This document shows, in pieces, positions 32,223 to 44,396 of a DNA stretch of 64,000 nt. Within the stretch, counting starts at the first letter, position 1. Each line of letters opens with the position of its first letter. The notes under the pieces were generated by a model. The model had not been told where the DNA came from. It searched no databases and saw only the letters and a list, made by a program, of their open reading frames with translations. The position numbers were made by a program, and so were the translations under genes. The stretch is from Excoecaria cochinchinensis (Eukaryota > Streptophyta > Magnoliopsida > Malpighiales > Euphorbiaceae). Where the stretch lies: NCBI GenBank assembly GCA_947683425.1, contig CANTUQ010000055.1:23306001-23370000 (forward strand), written 5' to 3'.

Positions 32223-33176
32223 AATAATTCACCTTTAGGCAGATAATGCATAATGCAGATCTTGATTCAGAGTCTTGGGGGCAAAATCCTCATTGACCGG
32301 GGGACAAAGATGCACACGAGTCAGTTCTCTTTAAAAGGATTATGGGTCAGAGTCCGTAAAGCCAAGACAACGCTTTTCTAGATCCTTGGGAGCATCAGAC
32401 AATATGGCCAGCCGAGCGATACTCTCAACGAATCCCTTAACCACTTGGGATGTGGTCTATTCATTTTTGCATATCACATGCATGTCACGTGCATTCAGTC
32501 TTTTACGCGTGTAAAAATGCACACACAGTTCTTATACATTAATCCTTTACATGTGTTTCTGTATATAGTTTTGTATGTATATTTCACACACATAATTCCA
32601 TACACACACACAGTCTGTTGTATATGTTGTTGTGTACATGACTTAGAGGGAAGGGTCCGAATAGACCTCATGAGCAAGGGTGATCGAAGGTATAGGTTCA
32701 GCTCAACATTATCGCCACTGTATCCAGCATAAAATCAGGTGCATATGTGAGGGGGTGGAATGCCCAGAAGGACAAGCCTATCCGGACACACCATGCTCAG
32801 GATAATTCGGAATCACACAAATCTATAGAAAATAAGATCCTTTGAGAAGACGAACTATCCATACATAGTCGGAGGCAAATCAGACACAAAAGTGAGCCAA
32901 GGTACAGTTTTGAATCTACATTGACGCTCATCCATGCCGAACAATCGGATCAAGATAAAGTCCTCACGAGAATGGAATCTCAATGACCCGCTCCTAAGAA
33001 GGCATTTAAGAGAGCAAGCCGACTCATACACACCATGTCAGGAGCAACAAGGTAAGTTTCTCTATCATAAGATATATGCTTTCACACATTTGTACAATAA
33101 TCAAGATGAAGTCCTCATGAGAGAAGAATCTCAAGGATCTGCTCCCAAGAGGGAAAAGAATAAGCCTCTCCATGCG
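32223..33176 (+). repeat. Element C 3' region, left of the solo LTR
   Basis: A noncoding region with a long-period repeat. The block at 32565-32715 (CACACACATAATTCC … GAATAGACCTCAT … TTCAGCTC) recurs at 37085-37215. The block at 33028-33080 (CACCATG…GGTAAGTTTC…CATAAGATATA) recurs at 37010-37060 and 37225-37275. The repeat was split by the solo LTR insertion. Confidence 0.6.
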
Positions 33177-36100
33177 TGTAACACCCCCTACGTCCCCATT
33201 GGAAGGATGCTGGAGAGCGCTACCGACACTCACTCACATACATACATTCATACATAATCATACATGCATAAATGCGGGATAATTAAAAACTTACCTTGCG
33301 GCTAAAAGTTGGTCATGCATTAACTCACACACTCGCAAGCACCAAGTGGAAGCATAAGCACAAGCACATGCACACACACATACACTCTTTTAATCAGCGG
33401 AAGCATAAAATAGACGACATAACAGATGAATAACTTAACACATACTTACAACGGCATTTCATCATCCGAATATATTACAGTAAGGCCTTTGCATATAACA
33501 CATTTACAAAAGGTTACAGAATATAAAACCCAAATTACAGAAGCTGATAACAGAAACAATAACTCCTGACTCCTATGTGGCCGACCCTGCAGATGCGCGA
33601 CTCGAACCGAACCAAACCTGCCACCTACACGGGAAAAGAGCCTGTGCTAAGCGATAACGCTTAGTGGGGAAACACACAAGAAAATAAGGGCAGCCATTCA
33701 CAATGGTCGCCAAGGCATAACACATGAAAAAGGCATAGGTGGACATTCATAACACATATGATATTATACTTGCATATAGAAGCCGAGCGTTTAGAGGATC
33801 ATATCCACATTCATACCAAATCATTCAATAAACAATGTGCATCTCCACGCAAACTAGTTCACATGTTAATCCATAATAATTAACAGTATAAAATCACTTT
33901 AGTATACGTACTAATTCACATGCTTATAACTACAATTGATTATATTCAAACACAGTCACAATACGGTATATATATGAATAATTGCACATAATAGGCATGT
34001 TTGAGTCACATTTAATCCATTCAGAGATTCATAATCACATTTGAATTCATAACTGATTCGCATGACTGAAATCTTACACATTCGGATATCATATTCTCAT
34101 ATTCATATCAGACAAAGCAAACCAAAATACCTGCTGACTCAAAATAGTGGATAACGAGTATACAGACATCACCTTACAGGTGCGTATCGAGTACAGACAT
34201 CACCTTACAGGTGCAAATCGAATATCAATTTCATTTTCACATTCAAAAGCATTTTAATTACGGATCTTAAATAAGATCCAAACATATTAAAGGGTTCACA
34301 AGGAACCAAACGGGGGACCTAATCAAGGTCCGAACGTCCAAAGGGCTGCAGCTAAAAGACTCTATTAGGCATGCCTAACTATCCACTAGACTGACTCTTG
34401 CAGGTCTTGTATCATTTAACTCATGTGTCAAATCAAACAGTATATGAATATCATCATACTTAATCCAGAGTATAGTAGACATATAAAGAAATTCATAATA
34501 TTAGCCATGCATCATACTATTCGTATTACAAAGCATACAATATAATTCCATCAACATGCTTTAGCACTATTCAATATTCTAAAATTTATCAGAGTCAAAT
34601 ATGGAAACATTATCAGGCCAATCACTAACTTAACATTCAAACTTTACTTTTAACGGTTGACCACTCTTTACAAAATAGGGTAGGTCACGCCGTGACATAC
34701 CAAAACTCTTGGCAGAAAGCAATCTTAGGGTACCTCACGGTGGTAACCCATTAGGTTGTCACCGTGACATACCCACTGCCCAAAACAGAATGTTATTCCT
34801 CACATTTTATCATATCATTCATACCAACTATTTGTACACTTATATAAATACTTACTTACCCGGTTTTTCGCATTATGGGTCTCCATTAAAAAGAGGAATT
34901 CATAAGCTTAAAGCATTAAAGCACATTTACCGTTATCATAATATATAATCACTCAAATATCCACATGAACCATAATAGCATCATAGATATCTTGCATCCT
35001 AATACATTCTAATAATATTTATTATCAATACATGCATCATATATTATTGTTAGGCAATTACTTCAATCACACATTCACTACTCATATCCCATATATATAT
35101 ATATATATCATTAAGCAAACTCATTTCATTTGTATATAACTTAGATCTTACTTCATACCTATGCATACTTGTTCATATCATACACGTTTATATAGATTGA
35201 AGTATTATAATGCTCAATAATGTCATTAAACTTGACTTGATTCTAATACAAAAAATTACACATCATTACTTCATTAGTTTGTTATTAATCTTAATCCTAA
35301 TCATGTTTATTTTCCAAGTGATAACTATTCTTGTACTCATTTAATAGTCCTAAACATACTTCGAATGGATCCTAGAAAGTTCTGGTGCAATACGGGTTCA
35401 ATTCGGGAAGAAAAACACCTAAAATGGTCAAGACAGAAGGGGTCACGGTGGTAATAAATTCATTGTGACCGTGAGGTCCAAAAATAAGCATTCTGCCTTC
35501 TCTAGGCATTGGTCACGGTGGCAATGAATTCATTGTGACCGTGACATACCAAAAATTTGCAAAATAGAAGCCAAAACTCAGGATTGCTTCACTATACGTT
35601 TTTGTTCAGCCTAAACCGACATGTAAACGACCTTTTTAGGAAAACTTTCCTACTTAACAAATGTTCCCTATGATGTTAGAGTTCAAATGCAACAAATTTC
35701 AGATCAATTGGACATATACATATTCAGATATGATCTAAACAAACTATAGTGTTCAAGTAACCCGACCCAAACAGAGACACTACGGTTTTGGTAAATTTAC
35801 CGGATCTTACAGCAAGAATTTGCCCAAAGTCATTTCTGAGACTTTTAAAGCCATGGACGTCATGGTTCTAAACCAATTAGAATCATGTATTTTGGAGTTT
35901 TAAAACTCAACTTATAATGAAAACAATATACAGAGGTCAGATGAGAACTGAACAGGATTGCCAAACTCACCATAAAACATCAAATTCAAAGGAATTCGCA
36001 ACTCATGCATTTCAATACCAACCCTCATATACATTTATCTTAGTCAATAACATGGATTACTAACACAATTACCTAAATTAATTCATGCATAAACTCATAC

Positions 36101-36999
36101 CCAACACACTCAAATTTCGGGAAATCACACACAATAACACATTCATGATCCAAGAAGAATTAGGGCAGAGACAAATTAAACTCAAATATAGAAATCAAAC
36201 TCCCAAACCTGGAAATCAAAGATCCAAAATAACTTTTCAAGCTTCAATCATTAGTCCTTTCCTTGCCCTAAAGCTTCCTCTTGTCAACACCAACTTGCAC
36301 AAACACAAATCCAGTAATTACTCATCCAAACCTTAACTCAAAACCAGAAAAAGGAGAAGAAGAAAACCCAAAAACACAGGAGCCCTAAACCCAAACACAT
36401 ACCTCTTTAATCTTGCTCCAAAACTCAATCAAAATCACCTCTAAGCATGTACAAACTCCAGCCAAAAGAAAGAAAAGGAAGAAGTGCAGAAAATGAAGAA
36501 AGAAGAAGCAAGAAAATGTGAGAGGGAGGAGAGAACGTGAATGCAGATTCTGTGTTCTCCCTCTCTCTCTTTCTCTTTTCTTCTTTCCCCATTCAATGCC
36601 CAACAACTAAGCCACATGGCAGCCTCCTATTGGACCAATAATTCCCCCTTTGACTTTCATGCTCCAATGTACCATACACCACTCACACACTAAATGATCC
36701 CTTAAATCAATGCTTTGAAATATTTGGTACCAAAACACAACACACACCAAATAATTGCTCAAAAACACTTTACATCCTTGGGTACAATACACACACTTCA
36801 CTAGATTAAACCACCACAAACACCCAACAATCCTACACCACAAGCACACCCAATAATTTCCCTCACTTAACTTATTTAATTAATCACTTTACAATTAAGT
36901 CCTTATCATCAAATTCACTCATGCAAAAATTACCGAAATACCCTTCACTTATCTGACTTAGCTTGCCAAATCCGACTAAGCCCGATTTGGGGTGTGACA
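33177..36999 (-). mobile_element. Solo LTR F (3.8 kb), minus orientation
   Basis: Read on the minus strand it starts TGTCACACCCC (at 36999) and ends GGGGTGTTACA (at 33177), the same ends as element D. The flanks ATGCG (33172-33176) and ATACG (37000-37004) are a 5-bp duplication with one difference. It contains the CTAAGCG/CGCTTAG double hairpin (33628-33664) and TCACGGT…ACCGTGA palindromes (34686-34772, 35446-35545). No internal region or primer site is present, so it most likely formed by LTR-LTR recombination. No ORF is credible. Confidence 0.78.
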
Positions 37000-37980
37000 A
37001 TACGCACCATGCCGGGAGCGAACAGGTAAGTTTTTCTGTCATAAGATGTACGCTAACACACCTCACACAATTCGGATTCAAATATATGTATATTGCACAC
37101 ACATAATTCCGCACACGTGCACAGTGTTTTGTATATGTACATGGCTCAGATGAGGGGTCTGAATAGACCTCATATTTAAAGATGATTCAAGAGATGAGTT
37201 CAGCCTGACATTGTCAGACTCATGCATGCCATGCCGAGGGCAATCAGGTAAGTTTCCCTATCATAAGATATACGCTCACACACATCACACAAAGTGTACA
37301 AAAGCCAAATTCAAATGTACAAAATCTCAAACCAATTCAAATGTACAAAGAATACAAATTCTCAAAGCAAAACAACATAAAACAAAAAGAAGAAGATATT
37401 TTCAAGGCCTTGAAAATCCAATATCCTGTAAAAGTCCAAACGCGTCCAAAAATGTGAAAACGCAAAGAAAAAAAAACGAAAACGAAATAGAAAAATCATC
37501 TGCCTGCAGGCGAGCAACAAAACCTCTAATATAATTTTCCTTTGAGAAATCTCAAATCTTTTTTCCACCCCGGAAGCTCAACATCAAATTCTCTCACCCT
37601 CTTGAGAAGTATGCAGGTCTTTTTAAAAAGGAGGCTACATTGGAGATGATAGAGGAATCGATATCTGGCATGTCACAATCAGTGCAATCAAGAAAATGGG
37701 GAATAACCAAACATCTTTCGAGGGCACACTCTGACATCGGCCCCAACAGGTATGTACTACCACAGGTATGCGTCTTTTATATGCCCTGTACATTTACTTT
37801 TCCGTTGTTGTAGTAAAAAGAAGAGGTCTAGGATAAGCGCCAACAAAGAAAGCGACGAATGGTTCACCATACCGATCTAAGGATGGTCGACAGATCAGAT
37901 AATATACTAGCCGAATGGGGATGAGATGAGGCTAGCGGGACAGATTAGTCACCGCGCATACCGAGATGAGGACAGCAGGG
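37000..37980 (+). repeat. Element C 3' region, right of the solo LTR
   Basis: Holds the second and third copies of the CATGCC…GGTAAGTTT…CATAAGATATACGCT repeat (37010 and 37225), then A-rich sequence without supported genes up to the 48-bp array. Confidence 0.6.
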
Positions 37981-38330
37981 CACACGTGATAGATTGGACC
38001 ACACTTTGTAAGTTGGAGCAAACTCGGTGCAGCTCAAGAGAGCAATCCGCACTTTGTAAGTTGGAGCAACCTCGGTGCAGCTCAGGAGAGCAATCCGCAC
38101 TTTGTAAGTTGGAGCAAACTCGGTGCAACTCAAGAGAGCAATCCGCACTTTGTAAGTCTGGAGCGGACTCGGTGCAGCTCAGAAGAGCAATCCTCGCGTT
38201 TTGTAAGTCCGGAGCAGACTCGGCGCATCACCATCCGCACTTCGTAAGTTTGGAGCGGACTCGGTGCAGTTCAGAAGAGCAACCCTCGCGTTTTGTAAGT
38301 CTGGAGTAGACTCGACGCATCGCTGCTTCC
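37981..38330 (+). repeat. 48-bp tandem array, element C
   Basis: Units CACTTTGTAAGTTGGAGCAA…CTCGGTGCAGCTCAAGAG start at 38002, 38050, 38098 and 38146, exactly 48 bases apart. They are followed by two or three longer variants containing TCGCGTTTTGTAAG. The array occupies the same place, just before the polypurine tract, as the unrelated 73-bp array of B. Confidence 0.88.
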
Positions 38331-38421
38331 ACGGCAAAAAGGTAAGGGCTGCCTCAGGTACGCATCTTTTTCCTTCTTCTCTAAATTTTGGCTCATCTAG
38401 GCACTAGTGCACTAGTTTCCC

Positions 38422-38437
38422 CAAAATTGGGGGCAAC
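38422..38437 (+). promoter_or_regulatory. Polypurine tract, element C
   Basis: CAAAATTGGGGGCAAC directly before TGTAGACACC; near-identical to the tracts of A and B. Confidence 0.82.
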
Positions 38438-41212
38438 TGTAGACACCGGGTCTTGAGACAGCCCAGATCAGAGTTACCCAATGATGATAAGACGCCTGGC
38501 CACAGGCAAAAAGGTTAAAAGTGATGATCTTCTTTTCAAATTTGCATTTTAGAGTGAAAAGATAAAAAAATAAAAAAATAATAAAAAATATTTTAAAATT
38601 TAGTTTTGAAAAATGGGGGCTTAAAATTATAGTATTTTTAGTCAATTTAAAATTAAAAAAAAAAAGTCGGATGGCGAGTGTCGGGCGCGGTAGCGCGCTG
38701 CGAGCGCAAGGGCGACGCTGCTGCGCGTCGCTAAAAGCGCAGCGCTGGCGCGCGCGCTTCGTGCGCGACGCTGCCGCTTCGACGCCCATCCCTATATAGC
38801 GACGGGCGTCCCTACTCCTGGCCGTCGCTATAGGGTCTGATACCCCTTTTTTCCGATTTTTGGACCTAAAAATCAGTTTTTTATCCCTTTTTTCAAGGAT
38901 TTAAGGGATTTTTTCCATTTTTAAAAATTAAAATAGGTAATATCTGGTTTAATTAAATTTTATCCCTTTAATTATTTTATTTTTTCCTATTTTTTAATAT
39001 AAAAGGAATGAGATGAAAACCTAAAAGGGGGATTTTTTTAGGTTACGGCTTTTTCTCTTCATCTTTTCTCTTCTTCCTCTCAAACTCTAAAAAAATTCCA
39101 TACTTTTTCCCTACCAAAGAAGAACAAATAATTGAGTTCATCTTTCGTTCTTTTTTTTCCAACATAATTTCTTCTAAATATATATTTAGAGGACTTTTTG
39201 TTGTTTGATTAATTTTTGGAGACAAACACAATAATTGTTTGTTCTCAATTTTTTTTAACCTTTTATTTGTGTTCAATAAAATTTTTTACATTGATTTTGT
39301 TTTGAATCTCTTTTTCATGGAAAATTAATTTTGATACAAATAAAGTAATTATTTGTTATCAAAATCTAATTTTTTCCATTTGATTTTTATTTTGATATAA
39401 ACCAAATCATTTTTTTTCTTTAATTGTAATCAATAAAAATCTTTTTTTAATCAAAATCATTTCTTTAGGCAAAGAAATCAATTCTTTGCTCTTAAAGAAT
39501 TTTTGATCATTTTTTATCCTATTTCTTTCTTGGAATGAAATTCCAACATTTTTATTATTACACTCTAATATTGCAAATCAAGAATAAAGAAATCGATCAT
39601 CATTTTACCTTCATCGAATCCGAAACTCTGAGGGTAAACATTTCAGGCTTGTTCTTTTTATTATTTTTGTTCATGTTAATTTATTCATGTATATTTTTAT
39701 TAACTTCATTTATTTATTTATTTATTTTATTTCAGATTTATTTTATTTAACTTGTTTATGTATGATTTTATTCTTATTCATGTATATTATTTTTTTTTAT
39801 TATTTTCATTTACTTATTCATTTATTACCATGTATATTTTTATTATTATTCTCATTCATTTATTTTATTCATGTGAATATTGATTTCTTTTAATTCCTAA
39901 CATATAATTAATTTATTTCACTTTAAATCATCATTATTTTTAACATATAATTAAATTAATTCATTTTGATTGATGTTTTTGCCATGTAAATGGTTTATAT
40001 CATTTGTGAACATATTTAATTAATCATGTCATTTATTTAATCATTTTTTATTCTTTTCCATTGTCATTATCATATATTTAATATTTTGTTCACTTATTTA
40101 TTTTCACTATTATCATGTTCATATTTTTACACATTAATTAACATGTTGTATTTTATTCCAATTACATCTTTTAATCCATTTGTTGTTCATATATAACACA
40201 TTTTTCTCATTTATTTTAAATTGTAAACATGTTAATTCATTTGTTATTTTGATATCATTTCGTTTTATGTCATTTTATTTTGCTTTATCATTTATTTTAT
40301 ATTTAATTAATTTTAATTGATTCAATTATTAACATTATTTTATTTCTATTTTATTTTTATTTCACATCTCATTTTTTGCTTGGGCATTTTTGCGAGCACA
40401 CGGGAAGATCCAAGAGGCTCATTCGGGTTACATATTTATGTTCTTCATTTGTAATATTTATTTATTTTGGCTTTTTCATTTATTTTTGCCATGTAATTTT
40501 CTTGTAAAATTATTTATTTAGGCCCACTAGAAAGAAAGTCACTAAACGTTTTTTTTATTAATTAATATGGAATTTTTCCTAAATAAAAATGGGACCAATG
40601 TCTCAATTTTCTCTATCCAAAATAAAATCATCACATCAAAAGTGCTTTATAATAAATATGCATGCGAGGACCAATGTCCTCATCATTAATGAATACCCCG
40701 ATTTATGCATGATTTGTATTTTATTTACAATGGGGGTTGTATTCCGCCCCTAGTTTTATTGTAATTTATTTCGAGAATGTTTATTTTAATAATGCTTTAC
40801 TTATTGCTTTTGACGTGAATGATTGTGCCTCAATTAAATGCATCGTGTGGAAAGTTGGTGAAACAATGAATTCAAAACTTAATTATAATATTGATCAAGG
40901 TATAAATAAATGAGAAGTCCCGAACTCACTCTAGTCTTTGGGGCTCAATGAGGCGAGAGGTCTAGGACTTCCAAGACACCTCGTGAGTCTCACCAAAAGA
41001 CTTCAATTTACAAATCCTAGGCTCCAGGGGGTAGAGGCTGAGACCTCCAAGATCTCTCTGGCTTGCTCAAGATGGATATGTATGCACCGTCTTAGGCTGG
41101 ATGACCCTTCCCATTGTTCTATTGGGTGGCGACTCCAAGAAACCTCTTTGTTGCCCAAAATAGACGCACTTGTAAATACCTTACAAGTTTTAATGAATCC
41201 CATCCTGATCGC
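38438..41212 (+). repeat. Element C 3' LTR, 3'-truncated
   Basis: Direct copy of 22265-26399 without the hAT element and with a shorter CpG block (38665-38780). It ends within CATCCTGATCGC, about 60 bases short of the LTR end, where element A pol sequence begins. Confidence 0.88.
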
Positions 41213-41722
41213 AGAGGGACTTCCCCACCTTTGGGAAAGTTTTGTGCCCGCAATAACACTTTGCGCTTACACCGGGCAGGCCGACCCTCAGTTAGTTGAT
41301 GGGAGGATATTGCCAGGTTTTGAGGTATTCAGTGATGTTTATGACTGGGACATCGGGATGATCAAGCCAGCTGATGACTTCTGGGATGAAGAAGTCTTGA
41401 CCAACAGAGCTATCTGGGACAGGGAAGAGCCTGAGGAAGTGGTGACCGAAGCTATGCTGACCGCTCATGTCAAAGGGAAGGCAAAGATGGAAGAAACTAT
41501 TCAAGAGGTGGATGAAGAGCCTCTGGTCAACCCTGATGATGCAGGACTGTCGGCTTTGGCAGATCCAGCGGGAGATGAGGAAGAGACCGGTTTAGATTGT
41601 ATTTTCATTCCTGAACTTTTTAATGATGTAAATGACAATTATAATTTTATTAATGAAATGAATGATTTTACTTAATTGTGCGATGTTTCTGATAATTTCA
41701 ACATGCATGATCATGATCACAT
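41213..41722 (+). pseudogene. pol: pol linker, element A (between C and D)
   Basis: Resumes A's polyprotein after element C: LWESFVPAITLCAY, GRILPGFEVFSDVYDWDIG and FWDEEVLTNRAIWD align with B at 6300-6500. A few dozen bases are missing at the junction with C. It continues to MHDHDHI, where element D is inserted. There is a TAA at 41673. This acidic segment lies between protease and RT and has no known enzymatic role. Confidence 0.85.
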
Positions 41723-42737
41723 TGTCACACCCCATAAGTGGCCTAATTGGATTTAACAATTCTAATTGGACATTTTAGGGCAATTGAGTAATTTACTAGT
41801 GAGTGAGGATTATATTGTAAGAATTAAATGTAACTAGATGGTAGATTTTATTCTGGTGAGTAAAGTGTAATTAGTAAGGACTTAATAGTAAAAGTGGATT
41901 AGTGGATCGTGATTCATGTGCATGTGTGCCAGGTGGAGAGTGAGTGTGTGCATGTGGGTGAGGGAAAAGAGAAGTCTGAGAAATTCTTAGCTTCCTGGAA
42001 AACAAGAGGCGTGGAGTTTTTCTCTCTCTCTCTCTCACATTTACCACTCTTAATCTCTTATTTCTTGGTTCCTTCTTTCAGTTTGCATGTATATGTTCAT
42101 CTGCCTTGAGTTTGGGTTTTAAGGTTTGAAGTTCAGAAGGTGAGTTTGGTTCTTCATCTTCTCTGTTTAAGGAGTGTTCATTGTTGTTTCTTTGGATTGA
42201 TATTGGGTTTATTTGTTGGTTCATGTAATCTGTTGAAGAGAAGAAGAAGGATAAAGGGAAAGAGAAAGTGGTGGATTGAGAATACAGTGGACGTTGTTTT
42301 TGAGCTTCATTTCAGGTTTGGGAGTGTCTGTCTATCTCACTGTGGATCTTGTTTTCAGTTGTGATATAATGTATTTATGTGTGCTTGTACATCTAAATGC
42401 ATGAGAAATGTACTGTGTTTACATGATTTAGGTGGAAAGGAATAACATGAGTTGGTAAATGAATTGATTAAGCATTAGTTTGAATGAGGAATTTTGGAAC
42501 ATTGACCTTCTGGTTTTGCCTCTGTTTTAACACTTAAAATACATAGTTATATTATAATTACAGGAAATGAATTCTTGAGTCTTGAGGGTATGTGTTTGAA
42601 TGATTACTACATGAAAAATGGTTTTGGGAAAGCTGGGGTTTTAAATTTAGGAAGTACTCTGTTTTCTCTAACTTCTGGTTTTTCACGTTTTTCTGGAATT
42701 TTGGAGTTTTGAGAGGGAGAAACAGAAGTGAGGGAAG

Positions 42738-43023
42738 AGATCACGTGACGTGAGGGAGCATCACACCGTGACCTCTTCTCTGAAGAAGGTCACGAGACGT
42801 GATGCTTCATCACGCCGTGACCTGCTTCCTCTTCCTGCGTGTCACGAGACAGATCTCGTGACCTCTCTTCCTCCCCTCTCAAGCGTCACGAGACGTGACT
42901 GTTGGTCACGCCGTGACTACCTGCTGTCCTTGCTTGGCGCTCGCGTGAAGCCTGCGTCACGAGACATTGCCTGGCGCTCGCGTGAAGCCTGCGTCACGAG
43001 GCGTGACTGGAGGTCACGACGTG
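42738..43023 (+). promoter_or_regulatory. TCACG-n-CGTGA palindrome array in D LTR
   Basis: At least eight TCACG or CGTGA half-sites, several as TCACGAGACGTGA or TCACGCCGTGA, lie in under 300 bases. The array is repeated in the 3' LTR at about 46720-47005. The function is not known; CGTGA half-sites resemble bZIP-type sites. Confidence 0.5.
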
Positions 43024-43866
43024 ACCGGCCTTCCCCTGCTGCCCTGTTTTTCCTAAAAGCATAGTTTTAACTTCTGCTTAAAGGGGGTTTTTGCATTACA
43101 TGACAAATGTTTGGGTTTAAAATCTTAATTGTATTTAATAATTGTTTATTATTGAGTTGTATACTTGATTAATAATTAATGTACATGATTTACACATTTT
43201 ATAATTTATTTAACATGGACTTTTTCAATATGAACTATTTGTTCTTATTACTTTCAGTATTGATATTTATATGTTTAAATGTTCTGAATTTGATCTAGAT
43301 ACATGTGTACATGAATTATAAGTTCTTATTACTTCCATAACTAATATTTGGATATATGTATATGTTTATGATTTTGAACAATGAACATGAATATATGAAT
43401 TATTGAGTTGTGTCATTTAAGCCTGAATAAGTCATAGTAGTGGATAAGTAAGCGCTTACTTAGGTCTGAGTGTGTGTGCAGCTGCTATATGATAAAATGA
43501 TATATGCGGGTCCGTTTGGATCTTTGTTCGACCACATTTGGTCTATATGGAATTAAAGCGAGACCTCGGTCTCTATATGAAAAATTACATGATTGAGACT
43601 CATGTCTCTATATGCTTGGGATACTGTGTTCTATCAGTATCCATTAGACCGTATCCACTTCTAATGAGTTTATTCCGACTAATCAGGCTATATGTGTATA
43701 TGTATTGAATATGATGAGACGTTATTTGACATGATTAAATGTATATGATGCACATGAATTCTTGTATAATTGGTGGTATGTACTTGTATATTTGTATACG
43801 TATATTGATTTTAGTATTGTGTATATATGTTATATGTATATTGTTATTTTGTTTTGTTCCTCCCCA

Positions 43867-43903
43867 CTAAGCGTTATCGCTTAGCACGGGCTCTTTTCCC
43901 GTG
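43867..43903 (+). promoter_or_regulatory. Conserved double hairpin in D 5' LTR
   Basis: CTAAGCG-TTAT-CGCTTAG followed at once by CACGGG-CTCTTTT-CCCGTG. The same pair is in the D 3' LTR (47848-47884), element E (60772-60808) and, inverted, solo LTR F (33628-33664). It lies about 360 bases before the LTR end in D. Confidence 0.6.
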
Positions 43904-44266
43904 CAGGTGGCGAGTTCAGTTTAGGAGTCAGATATCTGCAGGTCAGCCACTAGAAGTCTTTTTGGATGAAGCTATTATTTTTGAGTCTTCCGCTGTAATT
44001 TTTGTATATGGCTTGTAATTAGCAAAATGAATCTTTTGTAAAGGAACAAGTATTCTTTTTGTATATGTAATTGCATACGAGCCCTTTTTGTAAATCGATA
44101 GTGATATGTATATGTATATGTTAAAGGTTTTTCTATAAACGATTTAAAAGTTTCTTTACATATTATCTTTTGTTTTATTTTATTAGCATGTATTTGGATT
44201 TGTTTATATGTTTGTTCGCGTGGCACTCCAGTATCCTTCCAACGGGGATGGCGGGGTGTTACAGCT

Positions 44267-44278
44267 TGGTATCAGAGC
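44267..44278 (+). promoter_or_regulatory. Primer binding site (initiator tRNA-Met), element D
   Basis: TGGTATCAGAGC, complementary to the 3' end of plant initiator tRNA-Met, three bases after the LTR. Confidence 0.9.
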
Positions 44279-44396
44279 CCAGGTTTGGTGGTTCTGGGTT
44301 ATGTTGTGATTGTTTGAGTGTAGAGTTGAGTCTATGCATGAGAGTCAGTTTTGTTTAGTGGCCTAATGCAGATGTCTTGTTTTGTGTAGTGTTTGT

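Larger units (their letters stand above)
22265..41212 (+). mobile_element. Element C: deleted TAT-like retrotransposon
   Basis: LTRs 22265-26399 and 38438-41212 start TGTAGACACCGGGTC. It is related to A and B in LTR 3' end, leader, gag and pol. It lacks the capsid domain, protease, half of the second RNase H, the integrase finger, ORF1 and most of the antisense gene. The 3' LTR is truncated by about 60 bases together with a few dozen bases of target, so no target duplication survives. Even without its two passengers it could not move on its own. Confidence 0.88.
41723..44263 (+). repeat. Element D 5' LTR
   Basis: 2541 bp. Notable parts are a CT run at 42018-42035, a dense TCACG/CGTGA palindrome array at 42738-43023 and the double hairpin at 43867-43903. 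ORFs inside the array (a repeated SRRD-type peptide) are artefacts of the repeat. Confidence 0.92.

Noticed and set aside
37926..38309. 127-aa repetitive ORF (CKLEQ/RCSSREQ repeats)
   Set aside because: Translation of the 48-bp noncoding tandem array; frame kept only because 48 is divisible by three.
40938..41675. 245-aa ORF starting in C's LTR and ending in A's pol
   Set aside because: Chance fusion across the C/A junction; only the part from 41213 is homologous to pol.
42750..43064. 104-aa ORF rich in SRRD/TRRD repeats in D's LTR (and its copy at 46732)
   Set aside because: It is the translation of the TCACG/CGTGA DNA palindrome array; no start context or conserved protein beyond the LTR.
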